DNA of 64,000 nt, taken from contig CM043966.1 of NCBI GenBank assembly GCA_014529385.2, forward strand, positions 41,754,537 through 41,818,536, read 5' to 3'. The stretch is from Adiantum capillus-veneris. Taxonomy: Eukaryota > Streptophyta > Polypodiopsida > Polypodiales > Pteridaceae. Every line of letters starts with the position of its first letter. Position 1 is the first letter of the stretch. Shown here in pieces: positions 1-11,131 of this stretch. The position numbers and the translations under genes were made by a program. Below the pieces are notes generated by a model. The model worked only from the letters and a program-made list of their open reading frames with translations, was not told the origin of the DNA and searched no databases.

Positions 1-60
1 GAAGGCTTCGCAGCGCTCCCACATACTATTGGAGCTCCCCTGAAGTCTCTCCAACAAGGT

Positions 61-333
61 GTCGTCGTCTACTTGGGAGCACTCTAGCTACCAAGTCGTA
101 AATTCTTCGAAGTGGTGACTTCCAGTTACAGGTTTATTTGTGAAGTTGCTTTGTGTCATAAAGTGCGTGGGAAAGCTAGAGGTTTATTTACAGGTAAAAG
201 CTAAAGTTTATCACCCTTTAGTAAGGTTGCAGGCTGATTTCATGGTTCCATTGCCAAGACAACATCACTTTTCCTCCAATTACAGGTTTATTTGTGAAGT
301 TGCTTTGTGTCATAAAGTGCGTGGGAAAGTTAG
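61..333 (+). repeat. 5' leader of a family C LTR element with 154-bp tandem duplication
   Basis: The segment matches the sequence directly downstream of the family C LTR at 19415-19590, and in reverse the leader of element 1 at 11830-12080, so it is the untranslated leader of a retrotransposon. A unit of about 154 bp starts at 122 and again at 276. The second copy is interrupted at 333 by the family A solo LTR and resumes at 1533, ending near 1630. Homology to the leader continues to about 1670. I see no coding content. The first 60 bases of the window are unassigned. Confidence 0.6.
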
Positions 334-1527
334 TGTCACGTGACACATCCAACCCTATGTGTCCGTGGACAAGCTACTGCATAACAGGGTTCAGTCAGTT
401 CAGTCAGTCTAGATTAGAAGTGATCTGGCACTTTTGTGAGTCTATTCGTAGACCGTGCATACCCAGTCACTTAGTGTAGATGCATATCCTCTGGTTGCAC
501 ACAGTATGATCATCAGTATTCCCACCAGAATCCATTAGATTCCATCATGAGAATTTTCCAATGCATTTAGCCTATTTTACCTATTTTTGGCATTTTTCAC
601 TTATTAATTTAAGTGACTTTCCAACAAAAGTAGGTAGGGCAATTTTGCTAAGAAAATATATAAGCAAACCAAAGTTAGCACTAAATGGCAGAAGAGGCAA
701 CAGAAGCCAAGCTCAGCAGGCAACTTCTCAGCAAGACCAAGCCTTGGTGGACCTTCCCTCCAAGCAGCAAATACCTCCCATCCCCTAGCGTTTTGCATCA
801 ACCTTGTCATCGCCAGCAAGTTCCAGTGTCTAGCGTTTTTGCATCAACAAGGATCGCCAGCAGAAGACCCCAGTCTACCTAGCGTTTTTGATTACCATCA
901 GCCTAGCGTTTTTTACAGAAACAGCCTGGCGTTTTCGAGGATTCAGCCCCCTAAAGAAACAGCAAGATCAGCTATAAAGAGTAGCAAATTCAGCCCGGAT
1001 AGACCATCAGTTTTCAGCCTTAAGCAACCTCTGTTTTCAGCCCTAAAACCTGTAGAATTTCAGCGACAAAGAACCACAGAAACAGCCCCAAAAATCAGCG
1101 TTTTTGAACCCGCAGCAGATTTCAGCCCATAGCGTTTTTGGACAGCAGATAAAAGATTGCAGATTTCAGCCCTTAGGTCGACTTCGTCATCCCCGTCGTC
1201 ATTGTCGACATAGCCTAGACTTGCATCAGTCACATGCATTCCATTTGTACCAGATTGTGCAATCACAAGTAGACCACCCTCGCCGACGAGAGTGGGGCCT
1301 TCGGAGGAGGGTTTTACAACGTCTCTGGTGTCGTATCTCTCTTCTCTCTCTATCTCTCAGTCTCGTACACTTGCACGCACAGTGTCCATTCACTTTGTTT
1401 GTGATCATAGCATTCTCTCATTAAGAACAGAAGGCTCTACCTTCCATAAGAACAAAAGGAACCTTGAGCACAATTCGGAGCACTCATCTTGAGCAAAGCG
1501 CAAACATTCATTCCGCTGCACCTTACA
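334..1527 (+). mobile_element. solo LTR, family A, copy 1 (TSD GTTAG)
   Basis: It starts TGTCACGTGACAC and ends CCTTACA, with a perfect 5-bp direct repeat GTTAG on both sides (329-333 and 1528-1532). Removing it restores the tandemly duplicated leader repeat. Length is 1194 bp. A TATA-like TATATAAG sits at 657-664 in plus orientation, so transcription would run rightwards. Downstream of it are at least seven copies of a short GCGTTTT motif mixed with TTTCAGCC. Two further copies (5203-6474 and 13907-14901) share both ends. Short ORFs inside are not conserved between copies and are probably not genes. No internal region of this family occurs in the window. Confidence 0.9.
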
Positions 1528-1532
1528 GTTAG

Positions 1533-2311
1533 AGATTTATTTACAGGTAAAAGCTAAAGTTTACCACCCTTTAGTAAGGTTGCAGGCCGATTTCATGGTT
1601 CTATTGCGGGGACAGCATCACTTTTCCTCAAGAAGTGAGCCTTGGTCTGTTTTGGGCGAGGACACAATGTTGCTAAATGAACTATTTTCTTATTTTTCTG
1701 AGTAATTTCTATTTGTTGAAATTAGGATATTTAAATGTCTACATTTGAATTGTAAAGGTTGCTCGTATTAATAAAAGCCATCAGGATCAGACAACTCTGA
1801 TATGTCATATGATGGGTGACATTAAACATCGTGAAGGAGTTGTACCATTAGTTCGGTGGGAGAGACCGAAAAGTGGGTATTCTTGATGCGTCACATGATT
1901 GGTGATGGGAGCATTGGAAAGGGAATATTCCATTGGTCTGGGACGACATCCCAACTAGAAAAAGGAATAAACGTAAAAACGCAGGCACAAGAATAAATGA
2001 GAAGCTTTTTCTAAAAAGCAGAATATTTTCAAGTATCTTCCAAGAAAAGCATATGCTTTCCTGCGAGGAATCTATGTCTGCATAGCATCTGTGAATGGGA
2101 ACTCCATCCAAGGATGCACGGAACGTGTTTGTGTAAGCATCCATTTTCAGCTCATGAGTTTTCCTAAGTTTTGTCCAGGTTCACACCTTTTTAAAAAAGT
2201 GACCGGCTGCCCACTTAATGAGTGGGCAGCCCAGAAAATAAAGCAAGGATTATAAGAAAAAAAAAAGAGAAAGAAGCCAGCAATCTCTTCTTACGGATGA
2301 GATTGATGCAA

Positions 2312-2314
<3 letters not shown>
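1533..2314. other. leader remainder, then no gene seen
   Basis: Bases 1533 to about 1670 complete the interrupted leader repeat. From there to the CT tract I see AT-rich sequence without a convincing reading frame, RNA gene or repeat structure. Confidence 0.5.

Positions 2315-2385
<71 letters not shown>
2315..2385. repeat. (CT)n microsatellite
   Basis: About 35 uninterrupted CT units. The ORFs crossing it on either strand are serine/leucine or arginine/glutamate runs made by the repeat. Confidence 0.95.
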
Positions 2386-2387
<2 letters not shown>

Positions 2388-2460
2388 TGGCTATTCCAAC
2401 TTCCAAGCGCCCTGTGGGCTTCGCTATCCGTGCAATAGACTCGCCGGCTTTTCACGCTAG

Positions 2461-2823
2461 GAGGCTATAGAAGTAACACCCAGTGCCCTCTTTCAGATCA
2501 ATGTTGTCACCAGCGCTACAGCAAAGGATAACTGCCACCGGGAATCTGCAAGTGCTCGCGGGGAGACAGAGGACACAGTTCGCTTTTCCATGCAAGGAGC
2601 GACAGGTGAAGTTTGTGAATACGTTCGGCGAGTCGTTGCTTTGTCTATTTGCCTTTTGCAGGTGCTCCATCGCGGAGGAGTAACAAGGCCTCGTCCTATG
2701 CTCGGGGATTCCGAGAACGGAATCAAGAACGGTCTGCGGAGTTTTACACTCCGTGTACAAACGGAATTGAGAGCTCACTTCTCGGAATTTCCCACATGGG
2801 AAGGAATTGACCATCGAGTCTGA
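2461..2823 (+). other. unrecognised 120-codon open frame
   Basis: The plus frame is open for 121 codons between a TAG at 2458 and a TGA at 2821, with the first ATG at 2590. The translation has ordinary amino-acid composition, including a stretch around residues 40-75 that could be helical (GEVCEYVRRVVALSICLLQV). I recognise no family. The minus strand is also open over 2452-2814, which weakens the case for coding. It abuts the truncated end of element 1 near 2835, so it may be a host gene fragment or part of another repeat. Confidence 0.2.
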
Positions 2824-2834
2824 ACTTTAGAACG

Positions 2835-4016
2835 GAGGGGTTACTATGATTCTCCCTAACAAAGATTCTCTCTAGAGGGGGGAAGACCAGCCTATATTTT
2901 GGTCCCCAATACTGTGTCAATCTTCTCCCTCGTCTCTTTTGGTTGAAAGTTGATTTATTTTTCATGCCACACGCATCACACTGGACCACAAATGACTTCC
3001 TGAGGTCTGATAAAACAATTACTGGATCCAAAGTCATCTTTTCCTTCAAGAAATTAAAGGCTAAAATGTCCTTTTGTGTCCATTTGAAAGTGACCTCTTT
3101 CTTTTGCAAAGCATATAGGGGTGAAGCAATTTCGGCAAAGTTCCTGATAAACCTTCTGTAGTAAGAGCATAAGCCCAAGAAGCTACGGACATCATGCACA
3201 CTCTTCAAATCTAGTCATAACCTGATTGCCACAACCGGATCCATTTGGACACCATCCTTTGACACTATATGGCCTAAAAAGTAGATCTCTTCGAAGAAGA
3301 ATTCACTTTTCTTAGGATTGACAAGCAGCCTTTGATTGCCTAGCTCTTGGAACACAATGGTCAAGTGACGTCTATGCTCCTCTTCATTCTTCGAATAGAA
3401 TATCATGTCATCAAAGAATGTGCCAATGGACGGAAAATTCGGTCCATCATCCAGCAGGAGCATTTGTAAGACCAAATGGCATCACTAAGAACTCATACAA
3501 ACCAAATGTCGTCCTAAACGCAGTCTTGTGCACATCCATATAGAAAAGGATTCTGATGGTACCCACTCTTAAGGTCTATCCTGCTGAAAATTGCAGCACC
3601 CTCTAGTCGGTCAAGAATATCATCAATCCTTGGGATAGGAAATCTGTTTTTGAAGGTATTCTTATTCAACACACGGTAATCAATACACGTGCGCCAAGAG
3701 CCATCCTTCTTTTGCACGAGAAGCATTGGGGAGCAAAAGGGTGAGGAACTAGGTTGAATCAACCCTTTTTCTAGCACCTCCTCTACTTGGCCCATAATCT
3801 CTTTCTGTTGAGCCGCACTAACCTTGTAGGGATATTCTTTGGGCTACAACCTGGCACCAAATCTATCGCATGATCCTCAGGCCTCTCTGGCGACAACCGA
3901 GACAGTAATGAATCAAAAAAACGGTCACTAAACTCTCGCAAAAGTGCTGACCTTTCTTTATCTAACACAGATAAATTTGATTGACAATTATCTGAAACAT
4001 AAAGTGCAAAAATCAA
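2835..4016 (-). pseudogene. element 1: Ty3/gypsy reverse transcriptase and RNase H, truncated
   Basis: Read on the minus strand, 3783-4016 gives the protease-RT linker (LREFSDRFFDSL, then ERPEDHAIDLVPG). The RT fingers/palm follow at 3514-3795 with [18 protein letters not shown] and [12 protein letters not shown]. Next come the catalytic FFDDMIFYS box and the GHIVSKDGV thumb at 3215-3475, then FLGLCSYYRRFI and the start of the RNase H region (VQCDACG) at 2744-3208. This is the usual Ty3/gypsy pol order. The frame shifts near 3510 and 3210, and the homology stops near 2835. Integrase and 3' LTR are therefore missing and the copy cannot be autonomous. Confidence 0.88.
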
Positions 4017-4041
4017 GTACTCAGTAAGATGATTCTTAATT

Positions 4042-4440
4042 TTAGAAGTGATAGCCGAAGCACATACAATAGGGATAGACTCCCTTTACATCAAGGATGT
4101 GAGTTTTGCCCCTATGCTGAAGGGCGATCTTTTTGTTGAAGACATCCAGCACTCCATGTATTCGGAACATCCATGGAATCCCAACAGCGCATCGCACCCT
4201 TCCAGTGGCATGATATAAAATTCTTGTGTGTTCACATATGACTGAATATGCAGACGGAGCTTTCGAATGATAGAAGTAACACACTTTGAGTGGGCAGGAC
4301 ATGCCAACCCTGCCTCTACTGTGTACCCCATCTCTTCGACTTTGATGCCCAACTTGATGGACAACTCTGGTGAGATAAAGTTTGCTTTAGCACCTGGATC
4401 AAAGAAGATAGTGTTATTTGATCTCTTACTTTACCCCATG
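4042..4440 (-). pseudogene. element 1: retroviral-type aspartic protease, frameshifted
   Basis: The minus strand shows an FFDPGAKANFI active-site segment near 4390-4420 in one frame. The body of the protease follows in another frame (4086-4364, SIKLGIKVEEMGY through LRLHIQSYV to ALLGF). A frameshift near 4365 separates the two. The D-P-G form of the active-site triad also occurs in the B and E elements of this window, so it is probably a feature of these lineages and not a lesion. It sits between gag and RT as in Ty3/gypsy Pol. Confidence 0.75.
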
Positions 4441-4567
4441 CTCTGCATAACTCACTCGCATTTGAGTTTGGCCTATCACCCACCATATCTGGCACTAACC
4501 GGGTCGTGGGTTTGGGCTTTTTCCCTTTCTTGTCCTCTTTATCCTCTGAGTCAGCTGGCCTCTTTCT

Positions 4568-5202
4568 CTATGGTCGATCTGCAACAAAATGACCAGGCTG
4601 CTCGCATATAAAGCATTTGTTCTCAGCCATTAAAGCCTTCTTTTCCTCGAACGGCTTGCACACAAAAGGCTTCCTTTTCTTTCTCTTAGATTGTCCTTCA
4701 CACCTCTCGGCTGAGTCCTTGGCCTTCCCAATCTTTTCAGACTCCTTGTATATTTCAAGAATCACTTTCACAAAGAGCTTCTTTCTTTCTCGTTGCCCTA
4801 AAACCCACAGTCCTCTCCCCTCAACAAGGCATGACCAACGTTGGCAACTTCCAAAAGTTGAAGTAAGGGTGGACACTCTATTCTTTGTACAGTAGTTTCT
4901 AAGCCCTTTAGGCAACCCACAAGAGTACTTCTCAATCTGCTCTATCAGTGGCACAAACCTGTAGGAGGTTACTGAGAGCAACGCTTTACAGAACCTCCAA
5001 TTGTACTCCTCTAGGCTCTTGCAAGTAGCCGGAGTGAGTTGGTGCCAATCTGTCATGACATCGACTTCAAATTCATTTGATAGCCACGCAAATATAAACA
5101 TTTGCTTGAAGTAAACCCATGTGGCGGGTGTCTATCCTCGCATCAACAATGTCGTCCACCATGTACACGCATTACCTTTCAAGAAAGTGGCAACTTTCCT
5201 GA
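4568..5202 (-). pseudogene. element 1: gag C-terminal half with zinc knuckle
   Basis: A minus-strand open frame at 4568-5101 extends upstream to 5202 through one in-frame TAG. It contains the gag core signature FLKGNACTWW near 5160-5190, then LEEYNWRF, and ends in a CCHC zinc knuckle (CFICEQPGHFVADRP), which packages RNA in Ty3-type particles. The frame is cut at 5202 by the family A solo LTR and resumes beyond it at 6475. The stop after TLLMRG is a separate inactivating change. Confidence 0.85.
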
Positions 5203-6474
5203 TGTCACGTGACACATCCCAACCCTATGTGTCCGTAGACAAGCTACACCACAACAGGGTTCAGTCAGTCCAGTCAGTTTAGATTAGCAGTGATCTGGCA
5301 CTTTTGTGAGTCTACTCGTAGACCGTGCATGCCCAGTCACTTAGCATAGATGCATATCCTCCGGTTGCACACAGCATGATCATCAGTATTCCCTTCAGAA
5401 TCCAATAGATTCAATCAGGGGAATTTTCCAGTGCATTTAGCCTATTTTCCCTATTTTTGGTTATTTTCACTTATTATTTTTAAGTGACTTTCCAACAAAA
5501 GTAGGTAGGGCAATTTTGCTAAGTTAATATATAAGCAAACCCAAGTTAGCACTAAATGGCAGAAGAGGCAGCAGGAGCTTCCCGCTCAACAGGAAACTTC
5601 TCAACAGTACCTCCAGCACTTGGCGTTTTGGAGCTTCCCACCTCGCCACACCATCAGAGCCCTAGCGTTTTTGGATACAGATATCAGCCCAACGTTTCCT
5701 CTTGCAGTTACCGCCGGCAACACCAGATCCCCAGCATTCCCCCCTTGCATCATCGCCATCACCATCAGCCTTGTAGCGTTTTTGCTTCCCTCATCAGTAC
5801 CAAGATCCCAAGGCGTTTTCAGCCCATGCTTGATCGCCCTCATCCCCCAAAGCTTCTAGCGTTTGCAGATCTACCCGGTCCGCAGCAGAAGTGCCCAGTG
5901 ACCTAGCGTTTTTACTAACGCTCAGCCATGCTGCAGTGTTTTTGAGTTTCAGCCCTAATCTGAAGAAGATACACAGCGTTTTCAGCCTATGGAATAGCAA
6001 CAGATCAGCCCCAGATTGGTTGCAGAAGTTACCTCATTTTCAGCCATAAAAACGCAGCCAAAACAGTCATTTTCAGCCACCGAAACAGCCCCAAAATTCA
6101 GCAGTTAGAAGACCACAGATTTCAGCCCTAAGTCGTCATCATCATCACCGTCGTCGTCATCGGCATAGTCCAAGTTGCATCAATCCATTGCATTTGCATT
6201 GTACACCTTTGTGCAATCAAAGTAGGCCACTCTCGCCAACGAGAGTGGGGCCTGCGGAGGAGGGTTTTACAACCTCTCGGGTGTCGTATCTCTTTTCTCT
6301 CCTTCTTTCAGTCTCATTCACTTGCACGCACAATATCCACTCACTTTGTTCGTGATCATAGCACTCTCCATTAAGACGGAAGGCTCTCTCCTTCCCTAAG
6401 AACTAAAAGGAACCTTGAGCAATAAAGATCACTAATCTTGAAAAAATACAACATTCATTCCGTTGCACCTTACA
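5203..6474 (+). mobile_element. solo LTR, family A, copy 2 (TSD CCTGA/CCTAA)
   Basis: Same TGTCACGTGACAC start and CCTTACA end as copy 1, with length 1272 bp. The flanks are CCTGA (5198-5202) and CCTAA (6475-6479), a 5-bp duplication with one later substitution. It lies inside the gag frame of minus-strand element 1; without it and one duplication copy the gag reading frame is continuous. TATA-like TATATAAG is at 5528-5535. The GCGTTTT motif array spans about 5620-5980. Confidence 0.88.
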
Positions 6475-6845
6475 CCTAACCTTGGAGGCTTCTGTAAAAT
6501 TCCTCCCTGCATAAGCACTATCAAACTGCCGGAGGAGAGTAAGAGCCTTCGTCTTATCCTCAAATCCGCTAAAGGTATCAAACTTCGCAGCTGCACCACC
6601 TCTTTGTATGATTTTGGCTTTTCCAATGCTCCCAAATTATCATAAGGAAGCGTCTGCAACATGGGGATTGTAATAGGAATCATCGGCACCCCTTGGCCAT
6701 TGACATTCTGAGTCACTGGTGCCATATGTGCCTGTTAGTCGAAAAAACCAACCATGCCAAAATTGCCCTGTGGCATCCCAAACTAGCCCTAATTGCATTG
6801 AAACCCTTGCTGCATACCAATATTACCATACATGGGGTTTGGCAT
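6475..6845 (-). pseudogene. element 1: gag N-terminal portion
   Basis: In the minus frame next to the solo LTR, 6480-6600 encodes the gag segment just upstream of the WW core, including FDTFSGFEDKTKAL and a glutamine/aspartate-rich continuation. Bases 6600-6845 encode a Met/Gly/Gln-rich leader of the kind found at gag N termini (NPMYGNIGMQQG), with frame changes. A different minus-strand frame, 6432-6725, is a by-product reading. The segment ends at 6845, where the inverted-repeat element was inserted, and continues beyond it at 11132. Confidence 0.65.
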
Positions 6846-7746
6846 TGTCACGAGGACGTGGCAACTGCTAACCTTAGTTGTTGGTTTCTTTCCAATGATT
6901 TTTGTTTAATTTTTGAGACCCTCTTTTTGAAGTTGCAAATGGTCGGACATTGTATGGCCAATGTGAACGGTAGTTTCACCCGCAGACGGGAAGTTGGTCA
7001 ACATTGGAACTCGTAAAGTAAAAGGATGTCTAGGCTCAGTTCAAGATCATGTAGGTCCCCCCATCGCACTTAGCAAGTTGGTGGATACTAGGAAGTGAAC
7101 TCAATAAAGGCATAAAGTCAAGGTGTGACTACCAACAAAAAGTATTCGACAGTTGGGCCACATTGCACTTTTGGATGCGGTCCCAATGAGGATAGATGGT
7201 CACATGACCACAGGGAGCCCAATGGAATAATTTCCTAAAATTTAGGGAACTGCTATTTTGGGCCGTGAAATGTGTTCGCGTCATTACCTTCGGTATGACC
7301 AGGGGAACATTTTATTACTCTGCTACAAAGTCAATTGATGCACCAGTTGAGAGATTTTTAAGCAGGAAGCCCAATGCGGGGAAATTGCATGTATGAGTGC
7401 CAAGTGGCACTTTTTTATCAATTTACCAAGTCTGGGAGAACAGAACTCGTAACTGACTTTTTGGAGCAGTTTTGGAGACTGATAACTCTGATTTTCAGCC
7501 ATTTCTTTGCATTTTTGAGCTTCCCATGACCTCACCTAGGACCAAGGAGCTCATTTTCAGCATTGGAAGGCATCAGATGTGTGTTTACAGGGCTGTTTTG
7601 CTGCGTTTTCAGCGATACGCAGGTTTTGGCAGCCATGGAAATCTTCCCCTTTTTGCATCTATTTGTTCACAGATGCATTACAAGTTAAGGGCAGAAGAGG
7701 AGACGCTCGATTTATGCTGGGAGGATGCTTCATTGAGAACCTGTCT
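6846..7746 (+). repeat. left terminal inverted arm (family C LTR 5' part)
   Basis: Reverse-complementary to 10231-11131 over its full length, ending at CTGTCT. It includes an open frame (7472-7756) that recurs in mirror image at 10227-10505. Because both lie in repeat arms, I do not treat this frame as a gene. Confidence 0.85.
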
Positions 7747-8693
7747 CACAGGTTAAGAGCTATGGAGTGCTTTCTTTCCCTTTCATGTACAGTGTGCTGC
7801 TAGGAGTTATGCCTTGCACGCTACACACTGCTCTCTCTCCCCCCTACGTGCAGTTATGTGATGCCCCACAAGAGGCCTCTTCATTTGACTGATGTACAGC
7901 TGTGTGGGTTCATGCTTCTGTGCTAAGGCAAGAGCCTCCTTGAGCAGGAACAAGGGTAGCTAGCTGCTACTCCAAAGCAGGCACCAGTGAGGGTTCCTCT
8001 TCACAAGACAGCCAGGAAATTCCGCATGTACGCCCTGCTAAAAAGTGGTCAAATTAGGGCTGATTTTCTGCTACGTTTTTAGGGTTTGCAAGTATGAACC
8101 AAGATGAGATAGGGAGAGGTCTCACGGTGGTAGATTGGTCACTAGATCTCCTGCGGGAGTGATGTGGGTCTGCCAAGTGGCACGCTGCTTGCCGATTCTC
8201 TGAGGCGATTGCTTGGATTCTATGACGCATTGGTAAATCATCTTGAAATTTGAGCTTACTTGGCCGTGGGTAGTACGCCACAGTGTTGTGGAATTATGCT
8301 CGTTTGCAGAGGCAAGAGCCTCTTGCACATGTAAAAAGTTAAGGGACAGGTTGCAAGATGCTATTTGGTGAAGTTCAAGAACTATCCACCTATGGATATG
8401 AAGCGGATGGAAGAGCATGAACTGTCAGAGTCACCAAATGTATTGCAACTTTACCTTGAGGCCTTTGGGTTACAGCCTACGTATGCCCCAACCCAATGTC
8501 TGCAAAGGAGGGGTAATGATAGAGCTAGCACATCAAATGCATCAGTCAAAGGAAGAACCCTCTTGTGGGGCATCACATAACTCCAAGCAGGGGAGAGAGA
8601 GAGTAGTGTGTAGCATGCAAGGCATCACTCCTAGCACCACACTGTACATGAAAGGGAAAGAAAGCACTCCATAGCTCTTAACCTGTGAGACAG
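7741..8693. repeat. inner inverted repeat pair, about 150 bp arms
   Basis: 7741 to about 7892 and 8549-8693 are reverse complements, both containing CTGTCTCACAGG at the outer end. The left arm continues as family C LTR sequence to about 8100. Bases 8100-8548 carry sequence resembling the 3' internal end of a family C element, with a purine-rich AAAGGAGGGG near 8503. No gene seen. Confidence 0.65.
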
Positions 8694-10096
8694 TGTCACC
8701 AGGAGGTGTATTTTTCCTGTTGCCTTTCGTAAATAAGTACTAGATATTTTTATTTATTTTATTTTTACTTGTTTTCCTCGGAACCCTTGAAAAGGTGCAA
8801 GTGGACATTGCATGGCCAGTGTGAAACGGCTGCAGCCAAATGGGTTTCTCACATCGGGGATCTAGGTCGGTCAGATAGGGACTGCCCGGGCCAGTTAGCA
8901 CTGAATTCTGATGAGTATGGAAGCTCGTGTGCGCCAAACTGGAATTTGGGCCACTCGTCAAGTCACTGCAACTTTATAAGTTGAAAGGGGCCAATAAATT
9001 AACCCACATTGTAGATGTTGGTCAAATGGTAGTCTTCAATGATGGTCAGGAGACCGATAGGGACGCCATGGAAGCATCTCCTAAAATTTAGGGAACTACT
9101 ATTTTTGACCGGAAAATGTGTTCGCGTCATTAGCTCTGGAATGACAAGGGGAACATTTTCTTGCTCTGCTGCCAAGTCAACTGACGCACCAGTTGAGATA
9201 TTTTTAGTAGGGAAAGCCCAAACTGGGCGACGTGTCAGCCTGTGAGCAATTCTGCCACTCTAGGAGGCAAAAACGAGCTGCATATCAACAAAGGGGGCGC
9301 CATTTTCAGCCTCAGGTGGATTGTAGCAGGTACAGAAGCTATGGAATGCTTACCTTGCCCTCTATGCACAGTATGGTGACGGGAGTGATGCCCCGCACGC
9401 TACATACTGCTCTCTTTCTCCCCTACGTACAGTATGTTATACCCCACTAGTGGGCTTCTCATTTGACCTATGTACAGTTCTGGGGGTTTATGCATGTTTG
9501 CCAAGGCAAGAGCCTTCTGAACAGGAACCGGATTAGCTAATTGCTAATCCCCCACAGGTACGCACAGTTCCATCACGAAAGATTGCGAGTTTGGAGAGTT
9601 TTCTCGCGTGAAAACTCGTCCAATTCACAGGGGAGCTGTCCCATTGCGTGCGGGAGCCCTTGGGACACGCGTAGGCGTGTTCGCTCTGCTAAAAACGATC
9701 CGAAACAGGGAATTACAGCATGCTGTGTTTTTCTGCAGGTTTAGGGTTTCGCACCTAAACTGCAAGGGAACATCGGGGGAGCCTCGTGAGAGCCTTGGGA
9801 TGCGTGTACAAGCTTTTGGGCTCCCGGCAGTGAAAAACAGAGAATTACAGCCCGCTGAATTTCTGTGATAGCTCACCAGAAAGCTTCCAGATATCGAGGG
9901 AATCCGTCCTAGACAGATGTTTTTGACCTACAAGGGTTTTTGCGCCGTTATGCTGTCGAAATCCGGTCGAAAACCTGCGTTTTCAGCCCTCGCCAGGTTT
10001 GGACAGCTTTGTGAAAGCTTGTGCTAAGTGGTCGGATCGTCTACCTTAATTTGAATAAAGAAATACCGAAAGGGACGCCAATCTTTGGGGCCTACA
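8694..10096 (+). repeat. internal family C LTR, direct orientation
   Basis: It starts TGTCACC directly after AGACAG and ends GGGGCCTACA. Its order of blocks matches the left arm (for example the CCTAAAATTTAGGGAAC block at about 9080 versus 7236) and the family C LTR ending at 19414. An AATAAAG polyadenylation-like signal is near its end (about 10053). It is followed by leader-like sequence (10097-10230). ORFs within are not supported. Confidence 0.65.
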
Positions 10097-10230
10097 GGGT
10101 GTCGGTCTCGTGTGCGCAGTGACATTCTAGTCGCTGGACGCAACTGTGTTCTCTTCCCTTCTCAGTGCTCTGTGTAAAGTTAACAGGTAATTGAAATAGT
10201 ACTGCCCTCTACGTTGTACGGGCCGGTTAT

Positions 10231-11131
10231 AGACAGGTTCTCAATGAAGCATCCTCCCAGCATAAATAGAGCGCCCCCTCTTCTGCCCTTAACCTGTAAT
10301 GCATCTGTGAACAAATAGATGCAAAAAGGGAAAGATTTCCATGGCTGCCAAAACCTGCGTATCGCTGAAAACGCAGCAAAACAGCCCTGTAAACACACAT
10401 CTGATGCCTTCCAATGCTGAAAATGAGCTCCTTGGTCCTAGGTGAGGTCATGGGAAGCTCAAAAATACAAAGAAATGGCTGAAAATCAAAGTTATCAGTC
10501 TCCAAAACTGCTCCAAAAAGTCAGTTACGAGTTCTGTTCTCCCAGACTTGGCAAATTGACAAAAAATTGCCTGTTGGCACTCATACATGCAATTTCCCCG
10601 CATTGGGCTTCCTGCTTAAAAATCTCTCAACTGGTGCATCGGTTGACTTTGCAGCAGAGTAATAAAATGTTCCCCTAGTCATACCGAAGGTAATGACGCG
10701 AACACATTTCACGGCCCAAAATAGCAGTTCCCTAAATTTAAGGAAATGATTCCATTGGGCTCCCTGTGGTCATGTGACCATCTATCCTCATTGGGACCGC
10801 ATCCAAAAGTGCAATGTGGCCCAACTGTCGGATACTTTCCGTTGGTAGTCCCACCTTGACTTTATGCCTTTATTGAGTTCACTTCCTAGTATCCACCAAC
10901 TTGCTAAGTGCGACGAGGGGACCTACATGATCTTGAACTGAGCCTAGACGTCCTTTTACTTTACGAGTTCCAGTGCCAACCAACTTCCCGTCTACGGGTG
11001 AAACTACCGTTCACATTGTCCATACAATGTCCGACCATTTGCAACTTCAAAAAGAGGGTCTCAAAAATTAAACAAAAATCGTTGGAAAGAAACCAACAAC
11101 TAATGTTAGCAATTGCCACGTCCTCGTGACA
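10231..11131 (-). repeat. right terminal inverted arm
   Basis: Mirror of 6846-7746, ending CCTCGTGACA at 11131, immediately followed by the duplicated GGCAT. Confidence 0.85.

Larger units (their letters stand above)
6846..11131. mobile_element. 4.3-kb element with 901-bp terminal inverted repeats (TSD GGCAT)
   Basis: The left end reads TGTCACGAGGACGTGG and the right end is its reverse complement. Both are flanked by GGCAT (6841-6845 and 11132-11136). The inverted arms are 6846-7746 and 10231-11131. They have equal length and look about 95 percent identical; an ATG in the left arm and its mirror copy lie at the same offset (626) from the ends. The arm sequence is the 5' part of the family C LTR. 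The interior holds a second, direct family C LTR (8694-10096) and a smaller inverted pair. I see no transposase or pol. It is inserted in the gag of element 1. It could be a rearranged LTR element or a TIR-type element. Confidence 0.8.

Noticed and set aside
7472-7756. 94-codon frame repeated in mirror image at 10227-10505, first taken for a small conserved protein
   Set aside because: Both copies lie in the inverted arms of one element, so similarity comes from the arm duplication; no motif or second family supports coding.
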